From Streptomyces griseocarneus (GTDB lineage: Bacteria > Actinomycetota > Actinomycetes > Streptomycetales > Streptomycetaceae), in NCBI RefSeq assembly GCF_014655595.1, contig NZ_BNBL01000002.1, forward strand, positions 496,170 to 560,169: a DNA stretch of 64,000 nt. The letters are read 5' to 3'. Both the position numbers and the translations under genes were made by a program. The notes below the pieces were generated by a model that did no database searches, had not been told where the DNA came from, and saw nothing but the letters and a program-made list of their open reading frames with translations. Each line of letters starts with the position of its first letter. Positions within the stretch are counted from its first letter, which is position 1. Shown here piece after piece: positions 1-7,235 of the stretch.

Positions 1-450
1 CCGTAAGTAGACCGCGAACCGGGGCCGCGCGTCCGGCCGGCGCGTACCGCGCGGCGCCCGGTGGAAGCGGATGGCCTCCATGGTGAGCCGGCGGGCCTGG
101 GCGTTCCGCCGCCGCTGCTCCCTGCGGACGTCACGCCGGGAGGCCCGGTACAGCAGCCATCTGGGGAATATCAGGGCGGCCAGGAGTGCGTAGGCGATGA
201 TCTCGCCGTCGGGCCGTGACCGGCCGGTCCATGCCCACAGCTGTATGAGCAACGGCATGTGGGCCGCACTGAGGATCCAGGTGAACGGTGATATGCGAAC
301 GCCCTGGGCGCGCCGGTACAACTCGACGGACCAAAGGGACAGGGCACTGAGAGCGATGCCGTAGAGAAGTGATGTTTCCTGGAGCCGATCCCACACTTCG
401 GCGTGGTCCGGCCAGAGTGATACGGCACTGTTTATGGCACGGTCCGTCAA
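1..450 (-). CDS. Partial membrane protein, function unknown
   Basis: A minus-strand reading frame stays open from a TTG at 450 to the left window edge (150 codons, no stop reached). No ATG exists near the 5' end; TTG at 450 is preceded by a G-rich stretch (GGGGGG) that could serve as ribosome binding site, and the next upstream in-frame stop is at 529-531. The product shows two or three hydrophobic segments (around residues 28-42, 58-72 and 82-98), followed by an Arg-rich tail, which fits a small integral membrane protein with a cytoplasmic basic C-terminus. I do not recognise the family. The alternative is a shorter protein from the internal ATG. Coding status is inferred from codon bias and hydrophobicity. 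Confidence 0.55.
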   Translation of the reverse strand, partial: MTDRAINSAVSLWPDHAEVWDRLQETSLLYGIALSALSLWSVELYRRAQGVRISPFTWILSAAHMPLLIQLWAWTGRSRPDGEIIAYALLAALIFPRWLLYRASRRDVRREQRRRNAQARRLTMEAIRFHRAPRGTRRPDARPRFAVYLR

Positions 451-581
451 TGTCGCCCCCCGAAGGACGTCCCCGCCGTCGCACCTCCGGGCGGCCTGGC
501 GTGATGACGCCTGGCTTGATTGTGCCCATTATCGTCATACAAATAAAGGTGTCTGCGTCGTGTGACGCGCGCGGGCCGGCC

Positions 582-851
582 TCAATGGTTGTGACCACGG
601 CCCATGACCTGTGCCACCCAGCCGTACGGCAGCTCGTTCCCGTCGACCGTCACCTTTTCGACCGCGCGCGTCTCGGGATCGATCTCGGCCTGCACGCCGT
701 CCCCCTCGTAGACCGGAGAGCCGGAGACGCCCACCTCGCCGGTGGCCTCGACGATCGCGGAACGCAGCGGGGCACCGTGCCGGGGGCGGTTGTCCTCGTC
801 GGTGAGCTGGGGCCTGAGGACGACGGTGTAGCGGTCGGGTTGGGCGCTCAT
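582..851 (-). CDS. Small hypothetical protein (89 aa)
   Basis: The 89-residue product is acidic and ends in a Gly-His-Asn-His tail. It starts MSAQPDRYTV and contains a predicted strand-rich middle (VGVSGSPVYEGDG). It has no signal peptide, no membrane segment and no motif I can name. Codon usage is typical of the genus, with G/C at nearly every third position, while other frames give Arg/Pro-rich translations, so I take it as real. The gene stands alone on the minus strand, with 131 bp to the membrane gene downstream and 196 bp to the next gene upstream, so it is probably its own transcription unit. Function unknown. Confidence 0.6.
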   Translation of the reverse strand: MSAQPDRYTVVLRPQLTDEDNRPRHGAPLRSAIVEATGEVGVSGSPVYEGDGVQAEIDPETRAVEKVTVDGNELPYGWVAQVMGRGHNH

Positions 852-984
852 GGTCCGCCAGGCTATCCGCGCGGCGGGGCGACGGCCGGGGCGACCGGGC
901 CGGGCCGTGTCCGAATGGGCGAAAGGCCCCGCCGCCCCGTCCGCCGCGCGGGTGACGGCCCGGTGATCCCGCAGCCGGGTGTCC

Positions 985-1006
985 GATCGCTTCGATCGCT
1001 TCGATC
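985..1006. repeat. Short tandem repeat, 9-bp unit
   Basis: GATCGCTTC occurs at 985-993 and again at 994-1002, followed by a partial third copy (GATC). It lies between two small minus-strand genes, just downstream of the gene ending at 1048. No function is evident; it could be slippage or a weak regulatory site. Confidence 0.5.
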
Positions 1007-1047
1007 ACGCCGGGCTGTGCCGCGCCCCGAAGGCGCCACCCGGACGC

Positions 1048-1269
1048 TCAGGCGGCCGTCCACTCGTGGGGCCGGCCGCCCACCCACTCCACCACCTCGG
1101 GATCGTCGAGCAGCTCCTCGGCATCGGGCAGGCCGGCCCGGCGGAGGAATTCCACGACGTCGGCGTCGTTGTAGGCCACGCCGAGGGCGTGCTCGACGCC
1201 CTGCCGGCGGACGACCACATGACGTCCGCCCCCGGCGTCGAGCCTGTGTACGGACACGGGCGCGGCCAT
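1048..1269 (-). CDS. Small hypothetical protein (73 aa)
   Basis: A 73-residue protein starting MAAPVSVHRLD. The sequence looks like a compact alpha/beta domain: two short strands at the N-terminus (RHVVVRRQG), then an acidic helical segment (LPDAEELLDDPEVVEWVGG). No cysteines, membrane segments or catalytic motifs are visible. Codon bias supports coding on this strand. Proteins of this size and acidity beside unrelated housekeeping genes are common in Streptomyces, and I cannot assign a role. The start ATG at 1269 is the only good candidate in the frame. Confidence 0.6.
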   Translation of the reverse strand: MAAPVSVHRLDAGGGRHVVVRRQGVEHALGVAYNDADVVEFLRRAGLPDAEELLDDPEVVEWVGGRPHEWTAA

Positions 1270-1354
1270 GGCACCAGAGTGCGTTCCGCCGGCGCTCCGC
1301 GCACCCGGGCCCGCGGTGACCGCGATGACCGCGGGCAGGCGCCCGCGTCGTGGG

Positions 1355-1711
1355 TCAGGCCTTCCTGACCACGCTGGACTTCAGCTGCATGGCGCCGAAA
1401 CCTTCGATCTTGCAGTCGATGTCGTGGCCGGCCACGCCCTGCACGAGGCGGATGTTGCGCACCTTGGTGCCCGCCTTGATTCCGGTCGGGTGGCCCTTGA
1501 CCTTCAGGCTCTTGACCACCGTGACGGTGTCACCGTCGGCGAGGACGTTGCCGACCGAATCCCTGATCACTCCGTCCTCGCCCGCACCCTCGGCGGGCTC
1601 CGCGCCCGCGGGCGACCACTCGTGTCCGCATTCCGGACAAATCAGGAGCACGCCCATCTCATAGGTGTACGCACTGGAGCATTCGGGGCACGGCGGCAGG
1701 TTCTCGGTCAT
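1355..1711 (-). CDS. yjdM: YjdM (PhnA-type) zinc ribbon protein
   Basis: The 118-residue product begins MTENLPPCPECSSAYTYEMG and carries two CPEC knuckles about 20 residues apart, forming an N-terminal zinc ribbon. A C-terminal SH3-like barrel follows (DGDTVTVVKSLKVKG, then a conserved end with KSSVVRKA). This two-domain layout and the length match the YjdM/PhnA family, once linked to phosphonate metabolism but of unproven biochemical role. The frame stays open far upstream to 2182, but family comparison and the zinc ribbon place the start at the ATG at 1711. It is divergent from the short-chain dehydrogenase at 1914 with about 200 bp between them, enough for two promoters. Cytoplasmic. Confidence 0.85.
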   Translation of the reverse strand: MTENLPPCPECSSAYTYEMGVLLICPECGHEWSPAGAEPAEGAGEDGVIRDSVGNVLADGDTVTVVKSLKVKGHPTGIKAGTKVRNIRLVQGVAGHDIDCKIEGFGAMQLKSSVVRKA

Positions 1712-1913
1712 CCGAAGAGTGTATTTCAGCCGCGGAGCCGCAAGACCCACCCTCCGGGGCCCGCCCCTGGCCGGCGCATCCGCTTCCTCCGCCATTTTCA
1801 CCGTAGCCGAATGAGGGCCCGGAATGCATCGGCTCGCAGATGGATGTCTGTGCGACCGCCGGGTCCCTAATCTTTGTTTTTGAAGCGGCCCCGGCTCGAT
1901 GCGGAGGAAACGC

Positions 1914-2753
1914 ATGCGCGACCTGGAGAACAAAGTCGCCGTCATCACCGGTGCGGCGAGCGGTATCGGCCGTGGAATGGCCGAGGCGTTCGTCGACGCG
2001 GGAATGCGCGTGGTGCTGAGCGACGTGGAAGAGGCCGCGCTTCTTTCCACGACGGCCGGTCTTCGCGACAGGGGCGCGGACGTCCACGCCGTCGTGACCG
2101 ATGTGTCGAAAGCGGCAGACGTCACCTCGCTCGCCGCGTCCACGCTCGGGAAATACGGCGCGGTACACGTGCTGTGCAACAACGCGGGCGTCTACGCCGG
2201 CAGCAAGCCGAGCTGGGAGAGCACGCCCGACGACTGGGCCTGGATCCTCGGGGTGAACCTGATGGGCGTCGTGCACGGAATCCAGGCCTTCCTGCCCGCG
2301 ATGATCGAGCAGGACGAGGACGCCCACATCGTCAACACCGCGTCGGTGGCGGGTCTGATGACGGGCGGCTCGCTGTACGGCGCGACGAAGTCGGCCGTCG
2401 TCGCCCTGTCGGAGACGATCCATCTCGAACTGGTCGGCGGCGGTCACAAGCCGCGGGTATCCGTGCTGTGCCCCGGCCTGGTCGACACGAACATCTTCCA
2501 TTCCCAGCGCAACCGCCCGGCCCGCTTCCCGGATGCGGGCCCCTTTCCGGGCGGCTGGTCGACCGAAGCCGCCCGGAAGGCGTTCAAGCTCGGGACCAGC
2601 CCGCGAACCATCGGCGAGCGGGTGATCGAGGCGATGCGCGAGGAGCGCTTCTACGTCCTGACGCACCCGGAATGGGCGGAGCACATCAGGCACCGGACGA
2701 CGCAGATCCTCAGCGGCGACGCCCCCACGCTGTTGCCCCCGCCGGGCACCTGA
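1914..2753 (+). CDS. Short-chain dehydrogenase/reductase (SDR)
   Basis: This NAD(P)-dependent oxidoreductase has the classical SDR Rossmann fold. The glycine motif TGAASGIG is at the N-terminus, NNAG follows the fourth strand, and the catalytic Ser with YGATK (YxxxK) is present. The length of 279 residues is usual for the family. An upstream in-frame ATG at 1899 exists, but GGAGG at 1903-1907 ends six bases before ATG 1914, so 1914 is chosen. A C-terminal extension of about 40 residues beyond the core is seen in many actinobacterial SDRs acting on hydrophobic substrates. Substrate unknown. It is transcribed alone and converges on the RNase H gene across a strong hairpin. Confidence 0.9.
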   Translation: MRDLENKVAVITGAASGIGRGMAEAFVDAGMRVVLSDVEEAALLSTTAGLRDRGADVHAVVTDVSKAADVTSLAASTLGKYGAVHVLCNNAGVYAGSKPSWESTPDDWAWILGVNLMGVVHGIQAFLPAMIEQDEDAHIVNTASVAGLMTGGSLYGATKSAVVALSETIHLELVGGGHKPRVSVLCPGLVDTNIFHSQRNRPARFPDAGPFPGGWSTEAARKAFKLGTSPRTIGERVIEAMREERFYVLTHPEWAEHIRHRTTQILSGDAPTLLPPPGT

Positions 2754-2767
2754 CCGGACCACCGCCG

Positions 2768-2790
2768 GCCCGCGGGAAGAGCCCGCGGGC
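2768..2790. terminator. Bidirectional GC hairpin between convergent genes
   Basis: GCCCGCGGG (2768-2776) and CCCGCGGGC (2782-2790) form a perfect 9-bp stem with a 5-nt loop (AAGAG). It lies between the stop of the SDR gene and the stop of the convergent RNase H gene, where a shared terminator is expected. No T run follows, as is common in Streptomyces. Confidence 0.65.
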
Positions 2791-2801
2791 AGCGGGACCC
2801 C

Positions 2802-3518
2802 TCAGCCCGCCGTCGCCGTGGCGCAGGCGAGGTGGCCCCAGCCGTCGGGGTTCTTCGCGATCGTCTCGCCCTTGTCGTACGACTTCCCGCACCGGCAACG
2901 GCCGGGGAACTTCGCCTTGAGCGAGCCCCGGGTCCGTCCGCTGCTCTGCGGCCGCCGCGCCCCCGAGGCGCCCGACGGCTTACGGGCACGACCGCCGGCA
3001 CCGGCACCGGCACCGGTCATGGCCCCGGCCTCCGGCTCCGGCAGCGGGGAGCCGAGCGAGGTGCCGGCGGCGAGCTGCGTGCGGGCGGTGTGGCTGGCGG
3101 CCGCGTCCGCGACGGCGTTGAGGGGGTCGCCGTCGACCTGGTGGGCCGGAACGTAGACGAAGTCGACCGTGCGGCCGGCCAGCAGCTCGTCGATCCGCAT
3201 CACGAGCGGCTGGTTGGCCACCGGGGTGCCCGAAGCGGTCTTCCAGCCCTTCCGCTTCCAGCCCGGCAGCCACGTCGTCACGGCCTTCATCGCGTACTGG
3301 GAGTCCATCCGCACCTCCAGGGGCACGGCCGGGTCGGTGGCCTCCAGCAGCTCCTGGAGCGCGGTCAGTTCGGCGACGTTGTTCGTCGCGGTGCCCAGGG
3401 GCCCGGCCTCCCAGCGGCGGACCTCGCCCGTGGCGTCCCCGATGACCCAGGCCCAGGCGGCGGGCCCGGGATTCCCCTTCGACGCGCCGTCACACGCGGC
3501 GATGATCTTCTCGTGCAT
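2802..3518 (-). CDS. Ribonuclease HI-like protein with C-terminal extension
   Basis: The N-terminal 145 residues match RNase HI, which cleaves RNA in RNA:DNA hybrids. The acidic catalytic set is visible in order: CDGASKGNPG (Asp), NVAELTAL (Glu), MDSQYAM (Asp) and a final Asp in LNAVADAAA. After a flexible Ala/Gly/Arg-rich linker, a C-terminal module with CRCGKSYDKGE and HLACA resembles a small metal-binding knuckle, possibly for nucleic acid contact. Bacterial RNase HI is usually 150-160 residues, so this 238-residue form has a real extension, known in actinobacteria. ATG 3518 is preferred over the upstream start at 3542 because GAGGG directly precedes it. It may share a transcript with no neighbour. 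Confidence 0.85.
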   Translation of the reverse strand: MHEKIIAACDGASKGNPGPAAWAWVIGDATGEVRRWEAGPLGTATNNVAELTALQELLEATDPAVPLEVRMDSQYAMKAVTTWLPGWKRKGWKTASGTPVANQPLVMRIDELLAGRTVDFVYVPAHQVDGDPLNAVADAAASHTARTQLAAGTSLGSPLPEPEAGAMTGAGAGAGGRARKPSGASGARRPQSSGRTRGSLKAKFPGRCRCGKSYDKGETIAKNPDGWGHLACATATAG

Positions 3519-3548
3519 CCCTCTATGGTGCCAGCCCGCCAAGGGCGG

Positions 3549-3911
3549 TCAGACCGTCTTCACGCGCAGCACGGCGAGGAGGATCAGGATCACGGGCGGC
3601 AGGAGCCACCACGGCCCCAGCGTGCGGCGCGCGGAACGGGTGAGGGTGAGGAGCAGCGCGAGGCCGCTGACGTGCAGCGCGATGAAGCAGACCGCCGAGA
3701 TGCCGGTATAGGCGTTGTCGTCCCAGATGCCGTCGGGGTGGACCATGTACGCGGAGCCGACCAGGAACGCCGACAGCAGGTGCAGGAGGACCAGCGGCCC
3801 GCCGATCACCATGCGGAGACAGCCCAGCTCTCCCGGCTCGCCGCTGTCGTTCGGGCCGTAGGGCGGAGGCAGGTCCGCGGGCCTCTGGGGCTCGGTGGGT
3901 ACGGGGGGCAT
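3549..3911 (-). CDS. Small integral membrane protein (120 aa)
   Basis: A Pro-rich, hydrophilic N-terminus of about 30 residues is followed by three predicted transmembrane helices (approximately residues 36-54, 69-89 and 97-116). No catalytic motif is present. It sits 100 bp downstream of the putative nucleoside cluster, on the same strand, and 30 bp upstream of the RNase H gene, so it could mark the cluster border or simply be housekeeping. In the blasticidin comparison it would occupy the position just after blsM, but nothing in its sequence indicates a biosynthetic role. Function unknown. Confidence 0.7.
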   Translation of the reverse strand: MPPVPTEPQRPADLPPPYGPNDSGEPGELGCLRMVIGGPLVLLHLLSAFLVGSAYMVHPDGIWDDNAYTGISAVCFIALHVSGLALLLTLTRSARRTLGPWWLLPPVILILLAVLRVKTV

Positions 3912-4014
3912 CGCCGGGTGTTCCTCACGCTCTCGGGGCCGTGATCGGCCCCGGTCGCGATCACCGTACAGAGGCCGATGGCCGCCGCGGTGCCCGGGTG
4001 CGGCGGCCGGCCGT

Positions 4015-4542
4015 TCAGCGTTCGCCCCTTTCCTCCCGGCGGCGGGCCACCACCTGGTGCAGGGCCTTGTCGACGGCGGTCAGGGCGCCGGCGACGTCGG
4101 TGTGGAGGACGTACTCGACCGTGGCCACCGTGTGCAGGCCCTGGACGAGGAAGGTGTAGTCCCGGCCCCGCTCCAGGAGCAGGACGATCGGTTTGCCGAA
4201 GGCACTGGCCCAGCCGATCTCGATGTGGGTGCCGGGAGAGGCGGGGGAGCCCGGGAGGGCGACGAAGGCGTCGGCCTTGCGGATCTCCTCCTGGTCGATG
4301 CGGGTGCACACCTCCGGGCGCATCAGGTCCGCTCCCCACGCCTCGCGGCGGTGCGCGTTGTGGACGGAGAGGCCCTGCGCCTCGAAGTGCTTGATCAGGG
4401 TGTCGAAGGGGGAGCGGGCGCTCTCGGGCATCTCTCCGGTGGCCGGGTCCAGGAGCTGGAGGAAGGGGCCGGCGAGGAAGACCGAGCGGATGCCCGGGGG
4501 GTGGGTCACGGCGTCGGCGGCGGGGCGGGGCGCGGATGTCAT
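4015..4542 (-). CDS. blsM: CMP N-glycosidase (MilB/BlsM-type, nucleoside 2-deoxyribosyltransferase fold)
   Basis: This is predicted to hydrolyse CMP to free cytosine, the first step of blasticidin-type nucleoside pathways. The 175-residue protein shows the nucleoside deoxyribosyltransferase signature: SVFLAGPF at the N-terminus, NAHRREAWGA (residues 62-71), a conserved ADAFV Asp (D91) and PGTHIEIGWAS with the candidate catalytic Glu108. Similarity to MilB of the mildiomycin pathway, as I recall it, runs through the whole length. MilB selects hydroxymethyl-CMP through Arg23 in its GGPFRQL motif. Here the matching residue is Leu28, so plain CMP is the likelier substrate; this is an inference. 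ATG 4542 is chosen by family alignment. It lies 23 bp after the methyltransferase stop and ends the leftward operon. Confidence 0.85.
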   Translation of the reverse strand: MTSAPRPAADAVTHPPGIRSVFLAGPFLQLLDPATGEMPESARSPFDTLIKHFEAQGLSVHNAHRREAWGADLMRPEVCTRIDQEEIRKADAFVALPGSPASPGTHIEIGWASAFGKPIVLLLERGRDYTFLVQGLHTVATVEYVLHTDVAGALTAVDKALHQVVARRREERGER

Positions 4543-4565
4543 CGAAGCCTCCAAGGCGGGCGTCG

Positions 4566-5183
4566 TCAGTCCTTGCGGAAGCACTGGATGTAGGCGTCGC
4601 CGCTGGTCCCGTGGGTGTACGTGGTCGTGTCGTACGCCACGTACGGGTGGCGCTCGACCCGGATGGTGCGGAAGTGCGGCAGGTACTGCCAGCGGAGCTC
4701 GGGCCTGGTGCTGAAGAACGGGATGAACACCCCGCCGGGGCGCAGGACGCGGACGACCTCCGGCATGGTCCGGGCCCACAGGTCCTTGTCCGTCCAGACG
4801 TCCATGTCGAGGGCCGGGTCGAAGAACATGCCGTCGACGCTCTCCGACGGCAGCTCGAAGACCCGCCGGAAGAAGTCGCCGCGCTCGATGGAGAGGTTGC
4901 CGGGCAGGTGCGGGTGCCGGGCGCGGAAGAGGTCCTCGACCTCGTCGAAGAGCTCGAGGACGGTGTGACTGCGGGTGGCGGGGTTGCCGGCGATGCGCAG
5001 GGCGGACAGGCCGAGGCCCAGGCCCACTTCGTAGAAGTCGTGGCCGTACTCGCACAGCATGTCGGCGCTCGCCCACATGAGGTCGCGTTCCCACGCCTGC
5101 ATGGCCTGTTCGCCGTCGATGCTCAAGGTCACCTCGCCGTCGCGTTCGACGAGTTCGATCGCGGGCGTGGTCTGGTTCTCCAT
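4566..5183 (-). CDS. blsL: SAM-dependent guanidino N-methyltransferase (GAMT/BlsL-like)
   Basis: A class I methyltransferase of 205 residues. The SAM-binding motif EVGLGLGLSA follows an N-terminal MQAWE segment, as in guanidinoacetate methyltransferases, and motif IV-V is seen in GMFFDPALD and VVRVLRPGGVFIP. The GAMT resemblance (WE at the N-terminus, the LGLGLSA loop) suggests methylation of a guanidine nitrogen. In blasticidin S biosynthesis BlsL methylates the beta-arginine guanidine after the beta-amine has been leucylated. The neighbouring CHAT-type gene (blsK position) and the CMP glycosidase support that role here. It lies 64 bp downstream of the CHAT gene, in the same direction. Cytoplasmic. 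Confidence 0.8.
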   Translation of the reverse strand: MENQTTPAIELVERDGEVTLSIDGEQAMQAWERDLMWASADMLCEYGHDFYEVGLGLGLSALRIAGNPATRSHTVLELFDEVEDLFRARHPHLPGNLSIERGDFFRRVFELPSESVDGMFFDPALDMDVWTDKDLWARTMPEVVRVLRPGGVFIPFFSTRPELRWQYLPHFRTIRVERHPYVAYDTTTYTHGTSGDAYIQCFRKD

Positions 5184-5247
5184 GACAACCGTCCATTCGT
5201 CCGTCGGGGCTGGCCGATGGTGGCTCAGCTGGGTGCGGCGGGCCGCC

Positions 5248-7134
5248 TCACGCGCGGCGCGGTACGACGCCGAAGTGGCGCCGGGCGGTGGAGACGGCGA
5301 GGTCCTGCACGGCGAAGACCGTGAAGTAGTAGGCCTGGGGAGCGGTGGCCTCGGCGAACCGCACCCGGAAGAGCACGTCCCGGGGCTCCTCGTGCGAGCC
5401 CCGCACCTTGACGGTGACCGGCTCGACCGTGGTGTCCTCGCGCAGGTACGTCGGCACGAAGAGGCCCAGCCGTACGGGGCCGGGCCGGGACGCGGTGAGC
5501 GTGGCGCGCACCTGGAGCACCCCGCCCTGTTCGACCTCGTCGTCCGCGTACGCCAGCAGTGCGGGCGCGTCGGGCACCCGGAAGGTGACGTCGCCGCAGC
5601 GCATGCAGACCGCGCAGGTGGTGTCCAGGACGTGCGGGAGCAGACCGCGCCGGGTGAACTCCTGGGCGGGGCGCCCGCAGTGGCAGGTGACCTCCCGCAC
5701 GTGCGGGTCGAGGGAGCTGCGGTCGCCGAAGTGCGCCGGGTAGTTCATGATCTCGTTCTCGGGGTTCCCGGCGACCTGCTCGGCGATCGCGTGGTCGAGC
5801 GACTGCAGGTCCGCGGCGAGCGAGGACCGGATCTCCTCCGGCGACCGGTCGGCGGAGTGGGTGGGGCGGGCCACCCACAGGTCCACCTTGCGGGCGAGCT
5901 TGGCCAGCCGGGGGCGCAGGGCGTGGTTGTGCGGCAGCAGGTCGGAGGCGAGCAGGGCGGTGAGCCGGCGGCCCGCGGTGAGGACCAGGGGGTCGGGGCG
6001 GTGGTCGGAGGGCTCCGGGGCGGCGGGCGCTTCGTCCGGCTCGCCCGGCATGCCGAAGCGCATGAACGCCGGGTACGGGTGCGAGCCCGCCAGGCTGGCG
6101 TTGAGGGTGTCGACCGAGTCCGCGCCGGAGAGCGCGGCGCGCATCCACGCCACGTTCTCGGGCCGGTCCGAGTCGTGCACGGAAACGGCGGAGACCACGG
6201 TGCGGGCGGGGCCGTCGAGGGCGTTGAGCAGCAGCTGGTACTTGGGGTCGTAGAGCGCGAGGTCCGCGAGCGGGCCGCTGTTGCAGGCGCTGAGCACCAG
6301 CTCCACCGCCTCGACGTGGTGGAGGGGGACGAGCTTGTCCTCCGGCTTGTAGCACGGCAGTCCGTAGGCGCACCGGGGGCCCAGCAGGCCGGGCACGGCC
6401 GCGACGGCCGGATTCAGGCCGCAGATGGTGAACTCGCCGAGGTTGACGCTGTCGTCCTTGCCGTGGCCCTGGAAGACGACCCGGCGCCAGCGGGTGCCGA
6501 GGATCTCCGCCTGGATGTCGGCCCGCTCGAAGTCGCGGTCGTCGAAGACCCGCACGCCCGGCAGGTGCGGAGGCCGGTCGGTGTCGGTGAACAGGCCCAG
6601 TGCCTCGACGTCCGCGTCCGGGCGGGCGTACTGCTTGGCCACGTTCCAGGCCACGGACGCGCCGTCGCGGCCGCTCAGCAGGGTCAGCGCGCGCTCGGGC
6701 CCCCGGTAGGTGGCCAGGAGCAGGGCCCGGACGGGGGAGAGGTTCATGCGGTCGTAGGCGCCGACCACCACCAGCGTGCCCGGGTGGCGGTCGTGGAAGC
6801 CGTCGTCGTCGAGCTCCTTCTCGTCGAGCCACTCGCGGGCGAGCGGACGGGCCAGCTCCGCCACACCGCAGGGCAGTTCGCCGGCCCCGAGCAGCACGCC
6901 GAAGTCCTGGGGCGCCGGCGTGCGGACGGTGCCGTACAGGCCGTTCGCCGCCGCAACGCCGCGCGCCAGGTCGGTACGGCCGTCGACCGGTACGGGCACG
7001 GGCGCCCGGCCGGGAGCCGCCAGGAATTCCCCGACGGCCGCGGGGAACCGGTCGAGGGCGACCGTACGGAAGGGGCCGCTGTCCGGCGCGTTGGACGGCT
7101 GCTCGGGCCGCCGGCCGTTGACGGCAGGGTTCAT
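5248..7134 (-). CDS. blsK: CHAT/caspase-like protein, probable tRNA-dependent leucyl transferase (BlsK-like)
   Basis: A 628-residue soluble protein. The central domain looks like a CHAT/caspase-type peptidase: VVFQGHGKDD holds the candidate catalytic His224 and LVLSACNSG holds Cys284, each following a hydrophobic strand. The C-terminal part has five clustered cysteines (484, 486, 507, 510, 513) resembling a zinc ribbon, then a beta-rich domain of about 100 residues. In the blasticidin S pathway BlsK was described, as I recall, as a caspase-domain protein that moves leucine from leucyl-tRNA to the beta-amine of demethylblasticidin S, masking its toxicity. Position and domain fit that role. A true protease, or a CHAT protein of unrelated function, remains possible. 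It lies 101 bp downstream of the MFS gene. Confidence 0.7.
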   Translation of the reverse strand: MNPAVNGRRPEQPSNAPDSGPFRTVALDRFPAAVGEFLAAPGRAPVPVPVDGRTDLARGVAAANGLYGTVRTPAPQDFGVLLGAGELPCGVAELARPLAREWLDEKELDDDGFHDRHPGTLVVVGAYDRMNLSPVRALLLATYRGPERALTLLSGRDGASVAWNVAKQYARPDADVEALGLFTDTDRPPHLPGVRVFDDRDFERADIQAEILGTRWRRVVFQGHGKDDSVNLGEFTICGLNPAVAAVPGLLGPRCAYGLPCYKPEDKLVPLHHVEAVELVLSACNSGPLADLALYDPKYQLLLNALDGPARTVVSAVSVHDSDRPENVAWMRAALSGADSVDTLNASLAGSHPYPAFMRFGMPGEPDEAPAAPEPSDHRPDPLVLTAGRRLTALLASDLLPHNHALRPRLAKLARKVDLWVARPTHSADRSPEEIRSSLAADLQSLDHAIAEQVAGNPENEIMNYPAHFGDRSSLDPHVREVTCHCGRPAQEFTRRGLLPHVLDTTCAVCMRCGDVTFRVPDAPALLAYADDEVEQGGVLQVRATLTASRPGPVRLGLFVPTYLREDTTVEPVTVKVRGSHEEPRDVLFRVRFAEATAPQAYYFTVFAVQDLAVSTARRHFGVVPRRA

Positions 7135-7235
7135 GGGACGTTACCTCGTGTTTCTCGGCTGACCTGGACGAGCTGAAAGGACGCTGGAAGAAGGGGGCGG
7201 CGGGGCGGGCGGCGGCCGGCAGGGGCCCGGCGCCT

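Noticed and set aside
3549..3911. Small membrane gene as a biosynthetic member of the nucleoside cluster
   Set aside because: It lies next to the cluster on the same strand, but its sequence shows only membrane helices and no link to nucleoside chemistry.
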